The translations under genes were made by a program, and so were the position numbers. This document shows positions 25,938 through 32,851 of a DNA stretch of 64,000 nt, piece by piece (position 1 is the first letter of the stretch; every line of letters begins with the position of its first letter). Source of the DNA: Bradyrhizobium erythrophlei (lineage in GTDB: Bacteria > Pseudomonadota > Alphaproteobacteria > Rhizobiales > Xanthobacteraceae); the NCBI RefSeq assembly GCF_900142985.1, contig NZ_LT670849.1:2232001-2296000 (forward strand), in the 5' to 3' direction. A model generated the notes under the pieces. That model did no database searches, was not told the DNA's origin, and worked only from the letters and a program-made list of their open reading frames with translations.

Positions 25938-26258
25938 ATGGTCCATGCTCTCGCACTCTGGCTGCTCGTCACGGGCTTCTTTGGCGCCGGTTTCTATAAC
26001 GCAATCGGCACTGCCGCGACGCAAAGCGATTTCGCGCGGTGGGGCTACCCGCGCTGGTGGGGCTTTTTGACTGGCGGACTGGAGATGGTGAGCGCCGCTC
26101 TTATTGCGCTTCCTGCCAGTCGCGTCGTTGGCCTCGTGCTTGGGGCGGTCATCATTGCGGCTGCGGTTATGACCGTTCTGCGCCACCGCGATCTTTCGCA
26201 CCTTGCGCCACTTGGTGTCTTTGTCGCCTTGATTGCTCTCGCAGCGACCTTGTCGTGA
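25938..26258 (+). CDS. DoxX-family membrane protein
   Basis: 106 residues, four hydrophobic helices (ALALWLLVTGFFGAGFYNAI; GGLEMVSAALIALPA; VVGLVLGAVIIAAAVMTVL; APLGVFVALIALAAT), with a Tyr-Trp-Gly loop. The arrangement matches the short DoxX/DoxD-like family, some of which are quinone-linked oxidoreductase subunits. ATG 25938 follows the DUF4267 stop by one base, and a GGAG in the end of that gene serves as ribosome-binding site, so the pair is translationally coupled under the TetR operators. Confidence 0.8.
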   Translation: MVHALALWLLVTGFFGAGFYNAIGTAATQSDFARWGYPRWWGFLTGGLEMVSAALIALPASRVVGLVLGAVIIAAAVMTVLRHRDLSHLAPLGVFVALIALAATLS

Positions 26259-26280
26259 GGGCCAATGCGGGGCTGGCTGG

Positions 26281-26307
26281 TAACGAATGTCACATCCACG
26301 CCACCAG
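26281..26307. repeat. half-arm remnant of the double-hairpin repeat
   Basis: TAACGAATGTCACATCCACG followed by CCACCAG resembles the right arm of hairpin 2 at 4322-4347 (AGCGAATGTCAAATCCACTC). The left arm is missing, so it is a decayed fragment between the DoxX and RidA genes. Confidence 0.45.
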
Positions 26308-26390
26308 GACGCAGGGCTTTGCTGCAAGAAAGGCAGTAGCGGAAATTAGGTCCGCAGGCTAAGTGGCTGCACCATCCACGGGAGAGAAAA

Positions 26391-26741
26391 ATGACCATTC
26401 AACGCATCGAATCCGGACCGCGCATGAGCCAGGTCGTCGTCCACGGCGACACCGTCTATCTCGCCGGCATAGTCGCCAACACCACGGCAGGCGAAAGCGT
26501 CACCAAGCAGACGCAGGAAATCCTCTCGATCATCGACGGCCACCTGAAGAAGGCCGGCACCGACAAGTCGAAGCTCCTGACGACGACGATCTACATCACC
26601 GACATGAAGACGTTCCCCGAGATGAACGCGGTGTGGGACGCCTGGGTCTCGCCGGGCAACACCCCGGCCCGCGCGACCGTCGAGGTCAAGCTCGCGGCGG
26701 CGAAATACAATGTCGAGATCATGGTGACGGCGGCGAAGTAA
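26391..26741 (+). CDS. RidA-family (YjgF/YER057c/UK114) protein
   Basis: 116-residue trimeric enamine/imine deaminase family protein. It has GDTVYLAGIVANTTAGESVT at the N terminus, LLTTTIYITDMKTFPEMNAV in the middle and the catalytic-site Arg in TPARATVEVKLAA. RidA hydrolyses reactive 2-aminoacrylate-type imines; family subgroups have other substrates. GGGAGAG six bases before ATG 26391 supports the start. It stands alone, preceded by the decayed repeat and followed by a convergent HxlR gene. Confidence 0.92.
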   Translation: MTIQRIESGPRMSQVVVHGDTVYLAGIVANTTAGESVTKQTQEILSIIDGHLKKAGTDKSKLLTTTIYITDMKTFPEMNAVWDAWVSPGNTPARATVEVKLAAAKYNVEIMVTAAK

Positions 26742-26849
26742 TCTCTGCGGCGCGAAGTTCGCTTCAAGTCGAGGGCGACACGATCGGCGGCCGGTATTCC
26801 GGCCGCCATGTCCGGGCGCGCCGCGGCGACAGCGGCTGGATAAGGCGGC

Positions 26850-27191
26850 TTAATTCGACTCTGAATTAAATCGGACGCCAAACGACATCGCATTGTCGTG
26901 CCCCCAATCGTAAAGCGCCTGAAGCATGGGCTTTAGCATTTCACCGCGCTTGGTGAGACAATATCGTGACGCGCCGCCGGAACGCTCCTGCTTCACAAAG
27001 CCGGCCTCGCAAAGATCGCGCAGCCGCTCGGTCAGCACCTTGTCGCTCAGTGCCGGAAGGTCCCGACGCAGTTCACCGTAGCGCATCGGCCGAAGTTTCA
27101 ACCTGCTCAAAATCACCGTCTTCCATTTCCCGCTGAGAAGCTCGATCGAGAATTCGACGGGACAGCCAAAATCCCTTTTGGTCTTGCGCAT
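26850..27191 (-). CDS. HxlR-family winged-helix regulator
   Basis: 113 residues: CPVEFSIELLSGKWKTVILS, the recognition region MRYGELRRDLPALSDKVLTERLRDL and the wing RSGGASRYCLTKRG are textbook HxlR. GGAG eight bases before ATG 27191 selects this start over the upstream Met residues (27218, 27248). HxlR proteins respond to redox or aldehyde stress, some through a conserved Cys near the N terminus (Cys here in DFGCPVE). The divergent neighbour is the CDGSH/globin fusion gene 106 bases away, a plausible target. Confidence 0.9.
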   Translation of the reverse strand: MRKTKRDFGCPVEFSIELLSGKWKTVILSRLKLRPMRYGELRRDLPALSDKVLTERLRDLCEAGFVKQERSGGASRYCLTKRGEMLKPMLQALYDWGHDNAMSFGVRFNSESN

Positions 27192-27297
27192 GGTTGGCGC
27201 TCCAATTCTACTTTCCATCTGGTGCGTTGAGGACTGCCCGCGATGCATTTAAGCACGTTCGAGGGGGTTCGGATAACAACGCGGAACTTCACAAAAC

Positions 27298-28737
27298 ATG
27301 ACCCAAGACAGCTTGATTCACGCACCGCGCGCGGCCGTACAATCAGCACGCATCGTCGTTGTCCGCGACGGCCCCTACGTGGTCGATGGTTCCATTGCCG
27401 TGGTCGACCATCTCGGGGTCCCCGTCACGGCACCGGCACCGGTCCGGCTGTGCCGTTGCGGACAATCGCAAACGAAGCCGTTCTGCGACGAGAGCCACGT
27501 GGAACGCGGATTCACCGACAAAAAGGACCCAAGGCGCGTGCCTGACAAGCTCGACACCTATGAGGGCCAACAGGCTTATGTCTACGATAACCGCGGAACC
27601 TGCGCGCATTCCGGGTTCTGTACCGACCGGCTCAACTCGGTATTTCACGTGGGCCAGGAGCCTTTCGTTTCACCGAGCGGCGCGCGACTGGACGATTTGG
27701 TGAACGCGGTCCGCAGATGTCCATCGGGCGCGCTCGGCATCGGCATCGGGAGAGCGCGTGACGCTGGCCTGTCGGACACCAATCGCGCACCACAGATCGA
27801 GGTTTCCAGGGATGGGCCCTATCGCGTAACGGGCCATGTCGAACTGGTGGATGAATTCGGCGCGAACATTCCGCAAAACGCGGGCGCATCTCCGGAACAT
27901 TTCAGCCTGTGCCGATGCGGCTCATCTCTCAACAAGCCGTTTTGCAGCGGGATGCACTGGAGCGTCGCCTTCCATGATCCGGTCGGCGATCCCATGCACG
28001 AGCCGACGCTGTTTGAGTGGGCGGGCGGTTATCCCGCGCTGCTGGATATGACTCGGATTTTCTACAGTCGTCACGTTCCCGGAGATAGCTTAATCGGGCC
28101 CTTGTTTGCCGACATGGCTCCGGATCATCCGGAGCGCGTTGCCGCCTGGCTCAGCGAAGTTTTCGGAGGGCCACGGTTTTATTCGGAAAGATATGGCGGC
28201 TACCAACGCATGGTGTCGCAGCATCTCGGCAAGCAAATCACCCCCGAACAGCGCGCGCGGTGGGCCACCCTTATGCTGCAAAGCGCAGGTGATGCCGGAC
28301 TCCCGTCCGACCCGGAATTCCGTGCCGCTTTTGTGGCCTATATCGAGTGGGGGTCACGGATCGCGCAGGAAAATTCCGGGGGTAACGCCAAGCCTCCACC
28401 CAACATGCCGGTGCCAAGATGGTGGTGGGTATGCAATGCAACACCGGGTTCGCGTCCCTCGGCGACGGCCGCAGACGAGACGGTTGAAGTCGAAGCCAGT
28501 CTGACATTGCCGAACGCGGATGAAGCCGTTCGCTTCCACGATCATATTCGCCCGCTATTTCGGCCGATGGACCGTAACTCGATGCTGTTTGCGTTCGACC
28601 TCTGGAAGGAGACGGACGTTGCCATGCACAGGCAACAAATACTGCTTCGGTTGCGCGCCGGCACGATGCCCTGCGACGGCGCATGGCCTGACGCGCGGGT
28701 CGCACTCTTCGAACGCTGGGCTGCCGACCAGCCGTGA
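27298..28737 (+). CDS. CDGSH / ferredoxin-like / CDGSH / truncated globin fusion protein
   Basis: 479-residue multidomain redox protein. CDGSH-type 2Fe-2S sites: CRCGQSQTKPFCDESH (Cys52, Cys54, Cys63, His67) and CRCGSSLNKPFCSGMH (Cys205, Cys207, Cys216, His220). Between them TCAHSGFCTDRLNSVF (Cys102, Cys108) and RRCPSGAL (Cys141) match the divergent Fer4_19 ferredoxin domain. Residues about 241-360 are a group II truncated globin: GGYPALLDMTRIFYSRHV, LSEVFGGPRFYSERYGG, and His309 in MVSQHLGKQIT as proximal haem ligand. The last about 80 residues (IRPLFRPMDRNSMLFAFDLW, GTMPCDGAW) are a further conserved-looking region without CxxCH. An electron-delivering NO or O2 chemistry is an inference. 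The start has no clear ribosome-binding site. Confidence 0.88.
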   Translation: MTQDSLIHAPRAAVQSARIVVVRDGPYVVDGSIAVVDHLGVPVTAPAPVRLCRCGQSQTKPFCDESHVERGFTDKKDPRRVPDKLDTYEGQQAYVYDNRGTCAHSGFCTDRLNSVFHVGQEPFVSPSGARLDDLVNAVRRCPSGALGIGIGRARDAGLSDTNRAPQIEVSRDGPYRVTGHVELVDEFGANIPQNAGASPEHFSLCRCGSSLNKPFCSGMHWSVAFHDPVGDPMHEPTLFEWAGGYPALLDMTRIFYSRHVPGDSLIGPLFADMAPDHPERVAAWLSEVFGGPRFYSERYGGYQRMVSQHLGKQITPEQRARWATLMLQSAGDAGLPSDPEFRAAFVAYIEWGSRIAQENSGGNAKPPPNMPVPRWWWVCNATPGSRPSATAADETVEVEASLTLPNADEAVRFHDHIRPLFRPMDRNSMLFAFDLWKETDVAMHRQQILLRLRAGTMPCDGAWPDARVALFERWAADQP

Positions 28738-28775
28738 CGACGCAACTTCCGACGCCGCCACGCTTCGTCGCATAG

Positions 28776-28852
28776 CCGAAGCTTCACTTCGGCGTCGCTT
28801 GTTTAGAACGGCCGCCGAAGGCGGCCTATGCTCTCCCCGCAGGCGGGGAGAG
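28776..28852. repeat. cluster of three short GC-rich hairpins
   Basis: CCGAAG-cttca-CTTCGG (28776-28792), GGCCGCC-gaa-GGCGGCC (28810-28826) and CTCTCCCC-gcaggc-GGGGAGAG (28831-28852) lie between two converging genes. They resemble common REP hairpins of Bradyrhizobium (from memory) and may end both transcripts. Confidence 0.75.
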
Positions 28853-28865
28853 GTGGAGAGCATTG

Positions 28866-29570
28866 TCAGGTCGAACCACCGGCCGCCAGACGGGCGGCGC
28901 CGATGATGCGCCCATCGGACGCCTCCAGCACGACCGCAACATCCTGCCCTTGGGGAAAGCGCTCGTTGAGCCGCAGCGCCGCGCCCGACCATTGGCCGAT
29001 CGAACGGAACGAACGGACCACGTTGGCTTCCGTCAGCGTGCGGCCGCTATTCTCGCCGCGGCCGATTGCGGTCGTGTGTTCATGGTCGAAGCCGATCAGC
29101 AAAACCCTCGCGCTGCCGGAACCTGCGCCAACCTCGATCGACACCTGCTCGCCGGCTCTGGTCACGCTGACCGCTGCCGCGGTTTGACCTTTTTGCTTGG
29201 CATTCTCGATAGCGGAGCCGACGTGGCCGCGGTCGGACCCGACTGCGCTCGATGCGCCATCGACGACGATCTCCGGCGTGTAGGAACCGTCGCCAAAGCG
29301 ACGGCCGTAGACCGCCTGCCGGTCGGTGGCGGCTTCCATCGAGAATGGATCCTTCCAGCCGAGGCGATCCCAATAGGTCACGTGGAATGCAAGCGCCAAT
29401 ACATCCCGCCTCTGCTTGGCCATTTCATTCAAATAGGCGTTCGCCGGCGGGCAGGACGAGCAGCCCTGTGAGGTAAAGAGTTCGACCACGACGGGCCGTT
29501 CAGCGGCATTGGCAACGACAGGCGACAGACCGGCGATCAATCCGAGCGACAGGACAAGGCGCGACAACAT
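28866..29570 (-). CDS. DUF1223 secreted thioredoxin-like protein
   Basis: 234 residues with a signal peptide (LVLSLGLIAGLSPVVANAA). After cleavage the protein reads VVVELFTSQGCSSCPPANAY, the DUF1223/COG5429 signature with a CxxC pair in a thioredoxin-like fold, then FHVTYWDRLGWKDPFS and TPEIVVDG. The C-terminal half is a beta domain. Role probably in envelope redox or metal handling; not established. AGGAGGATCATC before ATG 29570 is a strong ribosome-binding site. Confidence 0.9.
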   Translation of the reverse strand: MLSRLVLSLGLIAGLSPVVANAAERPVVVELFTSQGCSSCPPANAYLNEMAKQRRDVLALAFHVTYWDRLGWKDPFSMEAATDRQAVYGRRFGDGSYTPEIVVDGASSAVGSDRGHVGSAIENAKQKGQTAAAVSVTRAGEQVSIEVGAGSGSARVLLIGFDHEHTTAIGRGENSGRTLTEANVVRSFRSIGQWSGAALRLNERFPQGQDVAVVLEASDGRIIGAARLAAGGST

Positions 29571-29803
29571 GATGATCCTCCTATGGCGGGTAACGTCCGT
29601 TTCGCTGGGAGACCTGCTTTGTTACGCGCGACCACGTTCACAAATCGGTGGGCGAATACCCGCCGCTCGTCGGTCGCGCCCGCCCCGAGCCTTCACGCGC
29701 CCCTCCAAAATGGAAACGAAGCGTTTCGCCAGCCGGCCTAGGCGTGAGGCGACCCAGTAACTATCTGCGTGGAATAACGATTTTCCCCGTCGAGATTGGA
29801 CTG

Positions 29804-30835
29804 ATGACCAAAGCCTTTGAATTTGGACTGGATACGTTTGGCGATGTGACGCGCGGCGCCGATGGCGCATTGTTGCCGCACGCACAGGTGATCCGTAACG
29901 TCATCGAGGAAGCCGTTCTCGCCGACAAGCTCGGCATCCATTTCATCGGGCTTGGCGAGCATCACCGGGCTGATTTCGCGATCTCCGCGCCCGAAGTCGT
30001 GCTGGCGGCGATTGCGGCGCGAACGGAACGTATCCGGCTCGGCTCGGCCGTCACCGTGCTGAGCTCGGACGATCCGATCCGCGTCTTCCAGCGGTTTTCA
30101 TCGGTAGACGCCGCCTCGAACGGGCGCGCCGAGGTGATCCTCGGCCGCGGCTCGTTCACCGAGTCCTTTCCGCTGTTCGGTTTCGACCTGAAACAATACG
30201 AGGTGCTGTTCGAGGAGAAGCTCGACCTGTTCGCGGCTCTACTCAAGCAGGAGCCGGTGACCTGGCAAGGCAACCTGCGTCCGCCGCTGAAGGATCAACT
30301 GGTCTATCCCCCGATCGAGCATGGCCCGCTGAAAACCTGGATCGGCGTCGGCGGCAGCCCGGAATCGGTGGTGCGCGCGGCGCACTACGATCTGCCGCTG
30401 ATGCTCGCCATCATCGGCGGCGATCCAACGCGTTTTCGACCCTATGTCGATCTGTATCACCGTGCGCTCGGCCAGTTCGGCCGCACGACCAGACCGATCG
30501 GCGTGCATTCGCCGGGCTATGTCGCTGCAACCGACGAGCAGGCGCGCGAGGAGCTGTGGCCCGACTACAAGGCCATGCGCGACCGTATCGGCAAGGAACG
30601 CGGCTGGCCGCCGATGGGCCGCGACGAATTCGTGCGCGAGGCCGAGCACGGCTCGCTCTATGTCGGCTCGCCGGAGACGGTCGCGCGCAAGCTCACCGCG
30701 ACGATCAAGGCGTTAGGCGTCCAGCGCTTCCATCTCAAATATTCGGCCGGTCCATTACCGCACGAGAAGCTGATGAAGAGCATCGAACTCTACGGCACCA
30801 AGGTCGTGCCGCTCGTCAACGACATGCTGGCTTGA
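29804..30835 (+). CDS. LLM-class flavin-dependent oxidoreductase
   Basis: 343-residue bacterial luciferase-like TIM-barrel oxidoreductase using FMNH2 or F420-type flavin. Typical segments are FEFGLDTFGDV, HFIGLGEHHRADFAISAPEV, RIRLGSAVTVLSSDDPIRVF, VILGRGSFTESFPLFG and WIGVGGSPESVVRAA. ATG 29804 gives MTKAFEFG at the barrel start. The 233-base upstream gap has an inverted repeat GAAACG-aag-CGTTTC (29713-29727) that could be an operator. A deleted copy of its 3' end lies 480 bases downstream (31318-31440). Confidence 0.92.
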   Translation: MTKAFEFGLDTFGDVTRGADGALLPHAQVIRNVIEEAVLADKLGIHFIGLGEHHRADFAISAPEVVLAAIAARTERIRLGSAVTVLSSDDPIRVFQRFSSVDAASNGRAEVILGRGSFTESFPLFGFDLKQYEVLFEEKLDLFAALLKQEPVTWQGNLRPPLKDQLVYPPIEHGPLKTWIGVGGSPESVVRAAHYDLPLMLAIIGGDPTRFRPYVDLYHRALGQFGRTTRPIGVHSPGYVAATDEQAREELWPDYKAMRDRIGKERGWPPMGRDEFVREAEHGSLYVGSPETVARKLTATIKALGVQRFHLKYSAGPLPHEKLMKSIELYGTKVVPLVNDMLA

Positions 30836-30895
30836 TCGGATGAAGACTTGATCGAAGCCATCAGAAGATTATCGCCGGAAGACCTCGGTCGGTGA

Positions 30896-31072
30896 TCAAC
30901 TGATGTGAACGACCAGCCGTTCTTCGGTCAGGAACTGGAGCGTGCCATATCCTTCCATGTCGACGGCGTATCTGAAATTGCCGTCATCTGTCAGGAACAC
31001 GGCAACAACGACACCGCCTTCGCGGCCACCGGTTGCTTTATCGACCTTGTCGCCAATCGCAAACTTCGACAT
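30896..31072 (-). CDS. 58-residue small protein (SH3-like pattern)
   Basis: MSKFAIGDKVDKATGGREGG followed by VVVAVFLTDDGNFRYAVDME and GTLQFLTEERLVVHIS. The GDKV..TGG...V pattern and the closing VVH recall small SH3/KOW-like barrels. AAGGAG six bases before ATG 31072 selects this start over a 29-residue longer version. Family not recognised; it lies between the oxidoreductase and its relic on the opposite strand. Confidence 0.7.
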   Translation of the reverse strand: MSKFAIGDKVDKATGGREGGVVVAVFLTDDGNFRYAVDMEGYGTLQFLTEERLVVHIS

Positions 31073-31317
31073 CGATAACTCCTTCAGCAAATCGTACGGC
31101 GCAAGTTCCAGGATTTCTATTACAGTGGGAACATGCCCCAGTGCGAATAGCTGACCCATTCATCGTTATCGTTCATGTCATTGGCTCCTTGTGGTTCGCC
31201 TTGATGGCTTTCAGAACGCGCCACCATCACTTCGGCGCTACACCCAGAGCTAGGTGCAGGTCGGTTGAACGCCATCGACCGGAAGTTTGGTTCACCTAAA
31301 ACGTAGGTTTACGTTGA

Positions 31318-31440
31318 ATGATCGAGTTCGCGGCGAGCTATGTCGCCGCGACCGACGAGCGGGCGCGCGAGAAGCTGATGAAGAGAATCGAGCTCTACGG
31401 CACCAGGGTCGTGCCGCTCGTCAACGACATGCTGGCTTGA
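31318..31440 (+). pseudogene. relic of a duplicated LLM oxidoreductase 3' end
   Basis: The 40-codon frame reads SYVAATDERARE directly joined to KLMKRIELYGTRVVPLVNDM then LA and stop. Both pieces occur in the intact gene at 29804 (GYVAATDEQARE near residue 240 and EKLMKSIELYGTKVVPLVND at its end), where about 75 residues lie between them. Even the bases after the stop (CGGATGAAG..TTGATC) are shared. It is therefore a second copy with the 5' part and an internal block deleted. Confidence 0.82.
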
Positions 31441-31454
31441 CCGGATGAAGGCTT

Positions 31455-31485
31455 GATCCGGCTCTCCGAAAACGAAGGCCGGATC
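31455..31485. terminator. hairpin between the LLM relic and cytochrome gene
   Basis: GATCCGGC (31455-31462) pairs with GCCGGATC (31478-31485) around a 15-base loop, 22 bases after the cytochrome gene stop on the minus strand. There is no T-run, so termination is only suggested. Confidence 0.4.
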
Positions 31486-31507
31486 CGGACTGGAGCGGTT
31501 GGCCAAC

Positions 31508-32851
31508 TCACTGCGCCGTCTGCTTGCGCAGTTCCGCCACGTCCTTCCCGGTGAGCTTCGATCCCTTACTGCCGAAACGCGCCGTGACGTAGTTGGCCAC
31601 TGCGGCGATTTCGTCGTCGGAATAGGCGTTGCCGAATGCCGGCATCGACAGCGCGCCGTCCGGTATTTCCCGTTTGGTCCCTGAAATCACGATCTGCGCG
31701 ACATTGGTCGCGCCGGGATCGTTCACGGCCCATGCGCCCGTCAGCGTCGCCATCGTGGAGACGGGGCTCTCGCCCGTCCAGCCGTGGCAACTGACGCAGG
31801 CGCCCTCGAACACCATTTTGCCGCGCGCATCGGGCGTGCCGCCATCCTTGTGCGACGCGGGCGCCGGCGGCGCCAAACTCGCGGGCAGATCGGCCGATGT
31901 CGTCGGAGGGACGCTACGCAGATAGGCCACGATGGCGCGGATGTCCTCAGGCGCGAACCGGCTGAAACTGTGATCGACGGCCTCGCCCATCGGGCCCGAC
32001 GCCGAGCCGTGGCCTGTTGCGTGGCCGACCGAGAGATAGGAGACGAGATCCTCGTCACGCCAGCCGCCGACGCCGGTCGACTTGTCCGAACTGATGTTGA
32101 ACGCGCGCCAGCCGGCCGTGATGGCGCCGCCGAATTTTCTGCGATTGTCCAGTGCAAACGCCAGATTTCGCGGCGTATGGCATTCGCCGCAATGGGCAAG
32201 CGCTTCAGCCAGATAGGCTCCGCGGTTCCATTCCGGGCTTTTCGACGTGTCCGGCGCAAACCGCGTGTCAGGGTTGAACAACGCCGACCAGAACATCATT
32301 GCCCAGCGCTGATTGAATGGAAATGACAGCGTGTTCGCAGGTGGCGTCGCGCGCACCGCCGGCAAGCTGAACAAATAGGCCTTGATCGCCAGTGCATCGG
32401 CGTCGCTGATATAAGTGTAGGACGTATACGGCATCGCCGGATACAGCCTCGCGCCGTCGCGGCGGACGCCGCGGTGGACGGCGTTGAGGAAATCCTGATC
32501 GCTGTAATTGCCGATGCCGGTTTCCTTGTCCGGCGTAATATTGGTCGAATACAGCGTGCCGAACGGCAGTTTGAAGCCGAGACCGCCGGCATATGGCTTG
32601 CCGTCTTGCGTGGTGTGGCAGACCAAACAGTCCGCCGCGTTTGCCAAGTACTCGCCCCGCTTCATGACATCGGCGTTTGCCAGCGACGCCGGAACACCGG
32701 CGGGACTGCCGCTGCGATAATCCGCGAGCGTTACTTTCGGGCCGTCCGCGAAGGCCAGTGGACCAGGACCACGGACAATCCAGAGCCCGACCGCCAGCGC
32801 AACCACCACAATCGCGGCCACGCTGGCTAGAATTCGCGCCCGGGCACTCAT
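31508..32851 (-). CDS. triheme cytochrome c subunit of a molybdenum hydroxylase
   Basis: 447 residues: one N-terminal membrane anchor/signal (ILASVAAIVVVALAVGLWIV) and three c-type haem motifs CLVCH, CGECH and CVSCH, each followed by a downstream Met-containing ligand region (YPAMPYTSYTYISD; SMPAFGNAYSDDE). This is the electron acceptor subunit seen in alcohol, aldehyde and nicotinate dehydrogenases of Bradyrhizobium. Its start overlaps the Moco-subunit stop by 4 bases (ATGA), so it is the last gene of a three-gene operon with the 2Fe-2S protein and catalytic subunit. Electrons would pass from the periplasmic enzyme to this cytochrome and then to the oxidase. Confidence 0.92.
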   Translation of the reverse strand: MSARARILASVAAIVVVALAVGLWIVRGPGPLAFADGPKVTLADYRSGSPAGVPASLANADVMKRGEYLANAADCLVCHTTQDGKPYAGGLGFKLPFGTLYSTNITPDKETGIGNYSDQDFLNAVHRGVRRDGARLYPAMPYTSYTYISDADALAIKAYLFSLPAVRATPPANTLSFPFNQRWAMMFWSALFNPDTRFAPDTSKSPEWNRGAYLAEALAHCGECHTPRNLAFALDNRRKFGGAITAGWRAFNISSDKSTGVGGWRDEDLVSYLSVGHATGHGSASGPMGEAVDHSFSRFAPEDIRAIVAYLRSVPPTTSADLPASLAPPAPASHKDGGTPDARGKMVFEGACVSCHGWTGESPVSTMATLTGAWAVNDPGATNVAQIVISGTKREIPDGALSMPAFGNAYSDDEIAAVANYVTARFGSKGSKLTGKDVAELRKQTAQ

